From assembly GCA_031380225.1 (NCBI GenBank), contig JANNFX010000122.1:1-36132 (forward strand): DNA of 36,132 nt. The letters are read 5' to 3'. Made by a program: the position numbers and the translations under genes. Below the pieces are notes generated by a model, which ran no database searches, was not told the DNA's origin, and saw nothing but the letters and a program-made list of their open reading frames with translations. Within the stretch, counting starts at the first letter, position 1; every line of letters starts with the position of its first letter. Origin of the DNA: JANNFX01 sp031380225. Its GTDB lineage: Bacteria > Pseudomonadota > Alphaproteobacteria > Rhizobiales > Hyphomicrobiaceae. Of the stretch, positions 9,842-17,746 are shown one piece after another.

Positions 9842-9936
9842 CGTCATCCCGCCGGAGGGCGGGATCCGCGCAAGCTTAAATATGAACTTAAATTTCGGGC
9901 TTGCGCGGGTCCCCGCCTTCCTGCGCGGGGATGACG
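9842..9936. repeat. Long inverted repeat (CGTCATCCC...GGGATGACG)
   Basis: The left arm 9842-9875 (begins CGTCATCCCGCC, ends GCGCAAGC) pairs with the right arm 9899-9936 (begins GCTTGCGC, ends GGGGATGACG) over a 23-base AT-rich loop; each arm also folds on its own. This is the appearance of dispersed intergenic palindromic elements common in alphaproteobacterial genomes. It follows dcd and may double as a transcription terminator. A degraded relative is at 19674-19699. Confidence 0.7.
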
Positions 9937-10131
9937 GAGCGGGGAGAGCTGATCCGGGTACCAAGCGTCAGTACCATAACACTAGTGTTTGGTTCTCACC
10001 ATTATCGGCCCCGCTTGGGCGTTCTCAATTTACTACTAACGGAAAGTAATCTCCCTCGACAGTATCGCCGATGCGAGCGGCTAAACAGCGAAACGTAGCG
10101 ATGGGCTCGATTGATTACATGTTTGTAAGCC

Positions 10132-10233
10132 GGATTAGGAGCGGAGCGATCGACACGAGCGTGATGCGACGTAATCCGCCTTCGCGCGGGTTGTGAAATC
10201 GCCGTCGGATTACGCGGCGCTGATCCGCCCTAC
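10132..10233. repeat. REP-like element, GTAGGGCGGAT family, copy A
   Basis: The segment holds repeated GGATTA/TAATCC arms (10132, 10171, 10207) and ends with the reverse complement of GTAGGGCGGAT. The last 28 bases (10206-10233), read on the minus strand, match 14577-14604 at 25 of 28 positions, and similarity continues through a TTTCACAAC block. The stretch 9937-10131 between this and the preceding palindrome shows no gene. Confidence 0.65.
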
Positions 10234-10290
10234 GAATTCGCGTCAATCACTACTGAGCAACTCATGGAACTGCGCCAACACACTGCAAAA

Positions 10291-11466
10291 TTACCGCATC
10301 AAATCGCGCATGGCGGCGTCGAGGCCTTCGAGGGTCATTTCATACATGCTGTTATCAACAAGCTGACGAACGAGATTAATCGACGGCGTCCACTCCCAAT
10401 GCGCTCGCGGAACCGGGTTGAGCCAAACGGTGTGCGGATAAATATCTTTGACGCGCTTCAGCCACGTCGCGCCGGCTTCCGGGTTCATATGCTCGACCGC
10501 CCCGCCCACGCGCGTGATTTCATATGGGCTCATGGTGGCATCGCCGACAAAGATGACTTTGTAGTCGGCCGGATAGGTGTGCAGCACATCCCAGGTTGGC
10601 GTGGTATCTGACCAGCGCCGCGCATTATCGCGCCACACGCTCTCATAGAGGCAGTTATGAAAATAATAGAACTCGAGATGCTTGAATTCGCTGCGCGCGG
10701 CTGAGAACAATTCCTGCGCATCTTTGATATGCCAGTCCATCGACCCACCGGCATCAAAGAACATCAGGACCTTGACGGTGTTGCGCCGCTCCGGCCGCAA
10801 ATGAATATCAAGATAGCCGCGATGCGCCGTGCCTTTGATGGTTCGGTCGAGATCCAATTCTTCGGCCGCCCCCGTGCGCGCGAATTGGCGGAGACGGCGC
10901 AAAGCCATTTTGATATTGCGGGCGCCAAGCTCTTCGTTGTCCGCAAGGTCTTTGAACTCGCGCTTATCCCAGACTTTGATTGCACGCCCGTGGCGGCTTT
11001 CCTTTTGACCGATGCGAATGCCGGCCGGATTGTAGCCGTACGCTCCGTAAGGCGACGTGCCGCCGGTGCCGATCCACTTATTGCCGCCCTGGTGGCGTTC
11101 CTTTTGTTCGGCGAGGCGCTTCTGCAGCTCCTCCATGATCTTGTCCCAGTCGCCGATGGCTTGGATTTTCTCCATCTCTTCGGGTGTGAGATAGAGTTCT
11201 GAAACAAGCTTCAGCCACTCTTCGGGGATTTCAGCTTCCAAGCTCTCGCTCATCAAGTCGAGGCCCTTGAAAACATGGCCGAACACCTGATCAAAGCGAT
11301 CAAGGTGGCGCTCGTCTTTAACCAGTGCGGTGCGGGCGAGATAATAGAAGTCTTCGATTTTTCCGCCCGCGCAATCGGCCTGCACGGCTTCGACCAGCGT
11401 CAAATATTCTTTGACGCTGACCGGGACTTTGGCGGCGCGGAGTTCGTTGAAGAAGGAAATGAACAT
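10291..11466 (-). CDS. VWA domain protein of the CoxE family
   Basis: A 391-residue cytoplasmic protein. The N-terminal ~200 residues (MFISFFNELRAAKVPVSVKE...) are typical of CoxE-like proteins, and the C-terminal part is a von Willebrand A domain. The metal-ion-dependent adhesion motif reads FFDAGGSMD with D238; the usual DxSxS is DxGxS here, so the first serine is glycine. Family members work with a MoxR/CoxD-type AAA+ ATPase; CoxE and CoxD help mature the Mo-Cu site of CO dehydrogenase, while many homologues have no assigned target. No AAA+ partner is in the window. It lies 17 bases after moaA on the same strand, so they are probably cotranscribed. ATG start agrees with the family N-terminus. 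Confidence 0.83.
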   Translation of the reverse strand: MFISFFNELRAAKVPVSVKEYLTLVEAVQADCAGGKIEDFYYLARTALVKDERHLDRFDQVFGHVFKGLDLMSESLEAEIPEEWLKLVSELYLTPEEMEKIQAIGDWDKIMEELQKRLAEQKERHQGGNKWIGTGGTSPYGAYGYNPAGIRIGQKESRHGRAIKVWDKREFKDLADNEELGARNIKMALRRLRQFARTGAAEELDLDRTIKGTAHRGYLDIHLRPERRNTVKVLMFFDAGGSMDWHIKDAQELFSAARSEFKHLEFYYFHNCLYESVWRDNARRWSDTTPTWDVLHTYPADYKVIFVGDATMSPYEITRVGGAVEHMNPEAGATWLKRVKDIYPHTVWLNPVPRAHWEWTPSINLVRQLVDNSMYEMTLEGLDAAMRDLMR

Positions 11467-11483
11467 GGGTCTGGTTCTGGGGC

Positions 11484-12509
11484 CTAACCGCCTGTCACGC
11501 TCATATGGCGGCCGACGGCGGGTTTGGCGGAGCGGCGATCAATGATAAAATCATGACCCTTGGGTTTGCGGCTGATGGCCTCGTCGATGGCGGCGCCCAA
11601 CAGCACATCATCTTCAGATGCACGCAATGGCGCCCGCAAATCGGCGGCATCGTCTTGGCCAAGGCACATATAGAGCGTGCCGGTGCAGGTGATGCGGACG
11701 CGGTTGCAGCTTTCGCAGAAGTTATGCGTCAACGGTGTGATGAAGCCCAAGCGGCCGCCGGTTTCCTTGACGGTCACATAACGCGCCGGACCGCCGGTCT
11801 TGTAGGTGATATCTTCGAGCGTAAAGCGATCCATCAAACGCGCGCGGACGACGGACAACGGCAAATACTGATCGGTGCGGTCGCCTTCGATATCGCCTAG
11901 CGGCATGGTTTCGATCAACGTCAGATCGGCGCCGCGCTCATGAGCGAACCGCATCAAGGTTTCGATTTCGTCTTCGTTGACGCCTTTGAGCGCGACCGCG
12001 TTGAGCTTGATCTTAAGACCGGCTTTTTGCGCCGTTTCAATGCCGCCGAGCACGACCGCCAAATCACCCCAACGCGTGATGTCTTTGAACTTCGCCGGTT
12101 CGAGGGTATCGACCGAAACATTGACCCGGCGCACGCCACAGTCTTTGAGTTCAGCCGCAAACTTGGCAAGCTGACTGCCGTTCGTCGTTAGCGTCAGCTC
12201 TTCCATGGCGCCGCTATCAAGGTGCCGCGATAGGCTGCGGAATAAACTCATGATGCCTTTGCGCACCAACGGCTCGCCGCCCGTTATGCGCAATTTCTTG
12301 ACGCCCTTGGCGACGAACGCCGAACACAACCGGTCGAGTTCTTCGAGCGTCAGCAGGTCCTTCTTGGGCAGGAAGGTCATGTGTTCGGACATGCAATAGA
12401 CGCAGCGGAAATCGCAACGGTCGGTCACCGAGACCCGCAAATAGGTGACGCGGCGGCCAAACGGGTCGACCAGTTCAGGCGGCAGGGTGATGGCGTTAGG
12501 CGACGTCAC
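11484..12509 (-). CDS. moaA: GTP 3',8-cyclase, molybdenum cofactor biosynthesis protein A
   Basis: A 341-residue radical-SAM enzyme that turns GTP into 3',8-cyclo-GTP, the first step of molybdopterin synthesis. The N-terminal [4Fe-4S] site is C32-x3-C36-x2-C39 in [29 protein letters not shown] and VNVSVDTL follow in the usual order. The second cluster that binds GTP is in [12 protein letters not shown] with a further Cys beyond. The C-terminus ends in Gly-Gly, which in MoaA is inserted into the active site and required. Length fits the family. The other cofactor genes in the window (mobA-mobB fusion) are 22 kb away. The VWA/CoxE-like gene follows after 17 bases. Confidence 0.95.
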   Translation of the reverse strand: MTSPNAITLPPELVDPFGRRVTYLRVSVTDRCDFRCVYCMSEHMTFLPKKDLLTLEELDRLCSAFVAKGVKKLRITGGEPLVRKGIMSLFRSLSRHLDSGAMEELTLTTNGSQLAKFAAELKDCGVRRVNVSVDTLEPAKFKDITRWGDLAVVLGGIETAQKAGLKIKLNAVALKGVNEDEIETLMRFAHERGADLTLIETMPLGDIEGDRTDQYLPLSVVRARLMDRFTLEDITYKTGGPARYVTVKETGGRLGFITPLTHNFCESCNRVRITCTGTLYMCLGQDDAADLRAPLRASEDDVLLGAAIDEAISRKPKGHDFIIDRRSAKPAVGRHMSVTGG

Positions 12510-12598
12510 GTGGCTTCTCCGAGGCTTTAACAGTCAGTGGCTCGCAGGGTACGCAAGTCTTTGTCCGGCCGCAACACATTGCGTCAGCGCGGGCCGCT

Positions 12599-12639
12599 TT
12601 GGCCATTGAAACCCAATTTTCAAGCAACCCAATTGGCCA
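12599..12639. promoter_or_regulatory. Paired direct repeats in the moaA / OFA intergenic region
   Basis: AACCCAATT occurs twice (12610-12618, 12626-12634) with a 16-base period, framed by TTGGCCA at 12599-12605 and 12633-12639. It lies in the 344-base divergent region between moaA and the transporter gene and could be a regulator site; no regulator is known to me for it. The rest of 12510-12853 shows no gene; the transporter frame is open upstream to a TTG at 12599, but composition there does not look like the transporter. Confidence 0.25.
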
Positions 12640-12853
12640 CCAAACGCGGACCGGACTTGCACATGACGCTCAGCGGCCATCCAGTATCGACACCCTGCAC
12701 TGCCCGGGGTGGTACGACACGCTGATTGGGCTCGCTGAGGCCGGCACCCTAGTCGGCGAACTCAGCACGCGCCTACCCTTGCCCGGACGCCGCCGCCGCG
12801 CTAGGTCTTCCCCAACCAAAACCCTATCAGGGATCGACAGTTCGGGGGAAGAC

Positions 12854-14545
12854 ATGGCCGCATCACCTCAGACCGGGACCGTTGAGCCCGGCCTGCTTGA
12901 CCGCGAACGCACCATTGCAGGCGCTGGATTCAATCGCTGGATGGTGCCGCCGGCCGCCCTCTGTATCCACCTTTGTATTGGCATGGCCTACGGCTTCTCG
13001 GTGTTCTGGAAGCCACTCGAAAACGCGCTCGTTGGAGCCGACGGCAAATCGCTCGCGCTGTGCTCGGCAGGTGCAACGACTTTCGCTGACAAGGCCGCCG
13101 GGACGCTCAAAGCCCTGACCGCGACCGACTGCAACTGGAGCCAGTTCGACCTCGGCTGGATGTATACCTTCTTCTTCGTGCTGCTCGGTATTTCAGCCGC
13201 GACCTGGGGCGGCTGGCTCGAACGTGCCGGTCCGCGTAAAGCTGGACTTGTATCCACAGTGTGTTGGTGCGGCGGCTTGTTGATTTCCGCGTTCGGCGTT
13301 TACACGCATCAACTTTGGCTGATGTGGCTCGGCTCTGGGATTATCGGCGGCGTTGGTCTTGGCCTCGGCTACATCTCACCTGTTTCTACTCTCATAAAAT
13401 GGTTTCCCGACCGGCGCGGCATGGCGACCGGGATGGCGATCATGGGGTTCGGTGGCGGCGCCATGATTGGCTCGCCATTGGCGACGCTGCTCATGAACCA
13501 ATTCAAGACCGCAACCGACCCCGGCGTTTGGCAGACGTTTATCGCCATGGCCATCATCTATCTGGTGTTCATGTTGATTGGTGCCTTCGGCTATCGCGTG
13601 CCGCCAGCAGGATGGAAGCCCGAAGGCTGGACACCGCCGTCTAACTCAAACGCGATGATTTCATCCAAGAACGTGCATCTTGATAACGCCCACAAAACCC
13701 CGCAGTTCTGGTTGCTATGGGTGATTTTGTGCATGAACGTCTCGGCTGGTATCGGCATCATTGGCGCCGCATCGCCGATGCTTCAGGAAACTTTCGGCGG
13801 CGCGTTGATCGGTCAAACCGGCGTTGGCTTTGCCGACGTCAAGAAAGATCCAGGCCTGGCGGACAATGCAGCGAAGGTGGCGGCTGGTTTCGTCGGTCTG
13901 ATTTCACTTTTGAACATCTTCGGCCGCATCGCTTGGGCGTCGTCATCCGATAAACTCGGCCGAAAGGTGACATACTTCATCTTTTTCGCGCTTGGTGCTG
14001 CGATGTATGTGCTGGCAGCGATGGCAGCAGACTGGAAAACACTCGCCATCTTTGTTGCCGCAATATGTGTGATCGCGTCGATGTACGGCGGCGGTTTTGC
14101 GACCATACCGGCCTATCTCGCAGACATGTTTGGCACTCAGTTTGTCGGCGCCATTCACGGCCGCCTGCTGACCGCATGGTCGACAGCCGGTATTGTTGGG
14201 CCAGTGATTGTCAATTATCTCCATGACCAACGCCAAGCGGAGGGTGTCGCGCCAGATCAGCTCTATGGGCCAATATTCTATATTCTTGCAGGCTTGTTGC
14301 TCGTTGGCTTCCTGGCCAATTTGCTGGTCAGGCCTGTCGATCCGAAGTGGCATATGTCGGACGCGGAAGTGGCCGTTGAACTCGCCAAACAACACGAGAA
14401 AACCAGCAAGATTGAAAGTGGCTCATTTGGCATCGGCACTGGCGGACTTGATGGCAAAGCGGCCGTGTTCTGGACATTGGTCGGCGTGCCACTGGCGTGG
14501 GGGATTTATAACACTATCGTCAAAGCGCTGAGCTTGTTCTATTGA
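12854..14545 (+). CDS. OFA-family MFS transporter (oxalate/formate antiporter-like)
   Basis: A 563-residue, roughly twelve-helix major-facilitator protein of the oxalate:formate antiporter (OFA) family in the inner membrane. Evidence includes the first helix (AALCIHLCIGMAYGFSVFW) followed by a long loop before WMYTFFFVLLGISAATWGGWLE, the motif GLGYISPVSTLIKWFPDRRG, MAIMGFGGGAMIGSPLA, and the second half with NIFGRIAWASSSDKLGRK and the PAYLADMFG signature. Known members exchange oxalate/formate or carry other monocarboxylates; the substrate here is not deducible. A 30-40 residue loop after helix 1 and an insertion of ~30 residues in the second half are larger than in OxlT. ATG 12854 with GGGGGAAG directly upstream was chosen over the in-frame TTG at 12599. 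Confidence 0.88.
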   Translation: MAASPQTGTVEPGLLDRERTIAGAGFNRWMVPPAALCIHLCIGMAYGFSVFWKPLENALVGADGKSLALCSAGATTFADKAAGTLKALTATDCNWSQFDLGWMYTFFFVLLGISAATWGGWLERAGPRKAGLVSTVCWCGGLLISAFGVYTHQLWLMWLGSGIIGGVGLGLGYISPVSTLIKWFPDRRGMATGMAIMGFGGGAMIGSPLATLLMNQFKTATDPGVWQTFIAMAIIYLVFMLIGAFGYRVPPAGWKPEGWTPPSNSNAMISSKNVHLDNAHKTPQFWLLWVILCMNVSAGIGIIGAASPMLQETFGGALIGQTGVGFADVKKDPGLADNAAKVAAGFVGLISLLNIFGRIAWASSSDKLGRKVTYFIFFALGAAMYVLAAMAADWKTLAIFVAAICVIASMYGGGFATIPAYLADMFGTQFVGAIHGRLLTAWSTAGIVGPVIVNYLHDQRQAEGVAPDQLYGPIFYILAGLLLVGFLANLLVRPVDPKWHMSDAEVAVELAKQHEKTSKIESGSFGIGTGGLDGKAAVFWTLVGVPLAWGIYNTIVKALSLFY

Positions 14546-14576
14546 CCGGCATCGCTTGCGATAAATTCCCGGCACC

Positions 14577-14664
14577 GTAGGGCGGATGAGCGCAGCGCAA
14601 TCCGCCGTTTCACAACACGTGAGACCGCGGCGGAACTCGTCGCGACGCTTGCTCGAAATCCGCC
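14577..14664. repeat. REP-like element, GTAGGGCGGAT family, copy B
   Basis: Begins GTAGGGCGGATGAGCGCAGC, contains AATCCGCCG arms at about 14599 and 14656 and a TTTCACAAC block. It is the inverted relative of the element at 10132-10233 (25 of 28 bases in the best-conserved part). It fills the space between the convergent ends of the transporter and HAD genes and may terminate both. Confidence 0.65.
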
Positions 14665-14672
14665 GCTCTGAC

Positions 14673-15539
14673 TTACGCCAATTTCGCCATTGCCGCTACG
14701 GGGCGCGGCTCCCCCGCCGGAAACAACTTTGCAAGCGTCGCCACATCGAGCGTGCCGCCGGGTCCGAGATGGACGCCGCTCGCGATATAAACCGAGGCGA
14801 TGCCAGCGTTCGCCGCGCCCTCGATATCGGTCTTGATGCCATCGCCGATGGCGAAAACATCGTCAGCACCAATTTCTCGTTTGCATTTTTCTGACAGCGC
14901 GCGGAACGCCATTTCATACACCGGCAGATAGGGTTTGCCGGCATAGCTGACCTTGCCGCCGAGTGCCGCGTAGGCTGCTGCCACCGCGCCAGCACAGGGA
15001 ATGATCTTAGCGCCGCGCTGAACGGCCTTATCAGGATTTGCGCACACCATTGGAATTCTACGGACGGCGGCCGCATTGAGCATTGCCGAATACGTTTCAG
15101 GTGTTTCGGTTTCATCGTCAAATAGCCCGGTGCAGACGATGGCTTTCGACGCCATCAGTTCGCCGAGTTCAATGCCAAGGCCGTCATAAAGCGGCACGTC
15201 GCGGCCGGGTCCGAGATGATAGACCGGACCTGGCGCGAACTTTTCGATCATCGCTCGCGATGCATCGCCTGACGACAAGATCATATCCCAGGCCGAGCGG
15301 CGGACGCCGATCCGATCAAGCTGACTGGCAACACTTGGCCCTGGCCGCGGCGCATTTGACAGCAGCATTACAACGCCGCCCTGTTCGCGAAATTTTTCAC
15401 AAGCTGTCACGGCAGACGCAAATGGCGCCACGCCGTTGTGAATCACACCCCAAATATCGACAAGCCACGCGGCTTTATTGCCGCCGAGCGCGGTGATGGA
15501 GGTGATGACAGGAATTGGAACAAGCGAAGGATTGGTCAT
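14673..15539 (-). CDS. HAD-superfamily hydrolase, TIGR01459/subfamily IIA type
   Basis: A 288-residue HAD phosphatase-like protein, cytoplasmic. The first motif is WLVDIWGVIHNG (nucleophile Asp followed by Ile-Trp-Gly-Val, the form typical of this subfamily rather than DxDGT). The second is LLSNAPRPG with Ser. After a IIA-type cap come the Lys of YAGKPYLPVYEMA and the acidic pair in FAIGDGIKTDIEGA. This matches the alphaproteobacterial TIGR01459 group whose natural substrate is unknown; relatives include NagD-like nucleotide and sugar phosphatases. The ATG agrees with family start. It is 42 bases downstream of nothing co-directional except the EAL gene's opposite flank, so it is likely transcribed alone or from the mutY side. 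Confidence 0.85.
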   Translation of the reverse strand: MTNPSLVPIPVITSITALGGNKAAWLVDIWGVIHNGVAPFASAVTACEKFREQGGVVMLLSNAPRPGPSVASQLDRIGVRRSAWDMILSSGDASRAMIEKFAPGPVYHLGPGRDVPLYDGLGIELGELMASKAIVCTGLFDDETETPETYSAMLNAAAVRRIPMVCANPDKAVQRGAKIIPCAGAVAAAYAALGGKVSYAGKPYLPVYEMAFRALSEKCKREIGADDVFAIGDGIKTDIEGAANAGIASVYIASGVHLGPGGTLDVATLAKLFPAGEPRPVAAMAKLA

Positions 15540-15581
15540 CGCTTGTCCCTAACCTCAGCTGCAGATGCGATCAAGGATCGA

Positions 15582-17546
15582 TCACGCCACCGCTTGATTG
15601 GCGGGCTTTGCCGCGGCCGCATCTGACTTGAGGGCGCGAGGACCGCCGAACAATTGGCCCTGGCCGAACAGCACACCGAATCCGAAGATGCGGGCCAGCT
15701 TATCGGCATCGTCAATGTGCTCGACGATCAAGGTCATACCCGCTGTCGACAAATGACGGCAAACATCATCCGGCGGGATCAATCCAGATGGAGCCATCAA
15801 GCCGTCCAGGAACACACCGGCATCAAGTTTGGCGAACTCAAACCCAAGGCCGGCCAAGGCTTCGAAGTCGATATCGAAGTCAGTGATGCCTGCCATGGCA
15901 AAGCGGAAGCCCAGCGCGCGCATGTCGTCGATGGCGTCCCATTGCGGATGGCCAAAGCTGCGCACATCGGCCTGATCAAACGTCAGAACCAATTGCCCGG
16001 CACCTGGATCACGGCGATGCATGGCCTCGGAAGCATCGGCTAGGAATGCGCGGCTGTCGAGGGCGTCGGCACTATAGGTCGAGAACACCGATCCGATCTT
16101 GCCTCGTTCGCTTAGTTTGGCCGCGACATTCAAGGTCCGGTGTAACCGCGCCGCATCGAACAACGGCAACAACCCCGTGCCCGATAAATCTGTGGCGCGC
16201 GTATTGCTGTCGAGCACCTGACCGCTGGCGTCGCGAAGCCGGATCGAAACTTCGAAATGACGCGCATCGCGGTCATCGAGGCCGAGGATCGGCTCCAGCA
16301 TCACGTCTAGGCGGCCAGCCGATATCGCTTCGGCCAATTGTGTTGCGCGGCTCGGACCGGATTGCGGCAATGGCGGCGGCGCAACGGGTGCAACGCTCGG
16401 CGCGGTCGCAAGTGGCACAGCGTTCGGAATAGTCGGTGGTCCGCTGGTCCGGAATACCACATCCGATGGCGAGCGCATGCTGTCAGCCGTGACGCGCAAG
16501 GCTTCGAGCGACTTTTCGATCGCGGCCTCTTGGGCCAATACCGGATTGGAAGCCAGTGGCTGGTGCGCGAGCGGAAGTGGCGGCGGCTCAATAGATTGTG
16601 GTACTGGAATTGGCGGCGGCGCGAGCGGCATTTGCAGCGGCGCAGCCGCAAGTGGAATTGACGAAGCCGCAAGCGGAATTGGCGAGGCCGAAAGTGGGAT
16701 TTGCGCAGCCGGGAGTGGCGGCGGCACATCCAAGTTCGGCGCAAACACCTGATGACGTTGAGCCGCAGTTTGTTCGACGGAGGCCATCAGAGCGTCCGAC
16801 GCGTTGACATCGTCGGCCAGCTTGCGGATCAACTGTTGGATGATTTCAACATCGGTCTCGCGAAGTTCGTTCGCTTGCGAAAGTGGCGGCGGCGCTGCAG
16901 GAACCAAGCGCGGCTGTCCCGGACTGGCCGACCAATAGCCATGCATCGGACCGGAGGCTGGACCATAGCCATGAACTGGGGCAGCGTCGGTTGCTCTCGG
17001 ACCAACGGCTGGACCATTAGCCGTGAGAGCGCCCGGCTGCGGATACTGGGGCGCAGACCGCGGATTTGGCTGCGGGCGTGGCTGATACTCAGAATTCAAT
17101 GGCCGCTCTGCCCGCAATTCATGTGACCGCGGCATTAACGTGGGGGGCGGAGTATTCGGGGCGGAGTCCGGAGTGCGCTGCTGGCGAGGCTGTGGCGCGA
17201 GGCGTTGTGCTGCTGGCACGCGCGCTGCGACTGGCACCGCTCCCGGTGCCATCCGTTTGATACGCTGTTCCGGCGCGGCCTTGTGATTTTTGCGATCAGC
17301 CAAAAACCGGTTGATGCCGGCCAGCATGAGCAGCAGCGCACCAACCATTGTCGCGCTGAACCAGGGATTGACACCGATGTGGATCGATACCCCAACTGCA
17401 AAGGCCAAGATCACCAACGCCTGCGCGGCTTGAACGAAACGATCAGCCGAAGTGCGCGGCGGCGGCGCTGAGATGTTGCCAATCGGCAAGACCGCGCGGT
17501 CACGGTCGCCAGTGTTGCCGGCTGGGAGAGATGTTGGTGGTGCCAT
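15582..17546 (-). CDS. Membrane protein with proline-rich linker and degenerate EAL domain
   Basis: About 654 residues. Two adjacent hydrophobic segments lie near residues 38-80 (ALVILAFAVGVSIHIGV and ATMVGALLLMLAGI). A ~300-residue Pro/Ala/Gln-rich, surely disordered linker follows, then a C-terminal EAL domain from ~400. The domain keeps the first glutamate (EVSIRLR, near residue 432), VEHID in place of AEGVE, and the GQGQLFGGPR end (usual QGYLFGRP). It lacks the DDFG metal pair: that segment reads AGITDFDIDFEALAGLG, and the position of the mid-domain glutamate reads TFDQAD. It is therefore probably not an active c-di-GMP phosphodiesterase and may bind c-di-GMP or a protein, as Caulobacter TipF does with a similar two-helix-plus-EAL plan. 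ATG 17546 is preferred; GTG 17555 is also in frame. Confidence 0.78.
   Translation of the reverse strand: MAPPTSLPAGNTGDRDRAVLPIGNISAPPPRTSADRFVQAAQALVILAFAVGVSIHIGVNPWFSATMVGALLLMLAGINRFLADRKNHKAAPEQRIKRMAPGAVPVAARVPAAQRLAPQPRQQRTPDSAPNTPPPTLMPRSHELRAERPLNSEYQPRPQPNPRSAPQYPQPGALTANGPAVGPRATDAAPVHGYGPASGPMHGYWSASPGQPRLVPAAPPPLSQANELRETDVEIIQQLIRKLADDVNASDALMASVEQTAAQRHQVFAPNLDVPPPLPAAQIPLSASPIPLAASSIPLAAAPLQMPLAPPPIPVPQSIEPPPLPLAHQPLASNPVLAQEAAIEKSLEALRVTADSMRSPSDVVFRTSGPPTIPNAVPLATAPSVAPVAPPPLPQSGPSRATQLAEAISAGRLDVMLEPILGLDDRDARHFEVSIRLRDASGQVLDSNTRATDLSGTGLLPLFDAARLHRTLNVAAKLSERGKIGSVFSTYSADALDSRAFLADASEAMHRRDPGAGQLVLTFDQADVRSFGHPQWDAIDDMRALGFRFAMAGITDFDIDFEALAGLGFEFAKLDAGVFLDGLMAPSGLIPPDDVCRHLSTAGMTLIVEHIDDADKLARIFGFGVLFGQGQLFGGPRALKSDAAAAKPANQAVA
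16642..16725. repeat. 21-bp coding tandem repeat in the EAL protein linker
   Basis: Four 21-base units (16642, 16663, 16684, 16705) with GC/GA-GCCG-AAGTGGGATT-like sequence encode degenerate heptapeptides such as PIPLAAS and SIPLAAA in the disordered linker. Confidence 0.7.
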
Positions 17547-17746
17547 GCGTCTCACTCAAAAAAGCTCAACCCCCAATACCTATTGGGAGAATCAGTTCTG
17601 ATCAGTGTTGATTGATGATCCCTTTGAGACAACCGCCTGGGGTTCGGATTTGGCGGGTTTTCAACAGCCGAGGACATCGCCAGGGCGGTCCTTACGGGCC
17701 GCGTTGCAATTCAGCACCGGACAACTTTAAGTGGAAGCAGAGTCCG

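Noticed and set aside
9937..10290. CRISPR or tRNA in the repeat-rich interval after dcd
   Set aside because: The repeats are palindromic and irregularly spaced, with no spacer pattern and no cloverleaf.
10264..10611. Plus-strand frame opposite the VWA gene
   Set aside because: Lies antisense to well-conserved VWA domain coding sequence; no independent support.
12599..12853. N-terminal extension of the OFA transporter from TTG 12599
   Set aside because: The added 85 residues look non-coding and a strong ribosome-binding site stands before ATG 12854.
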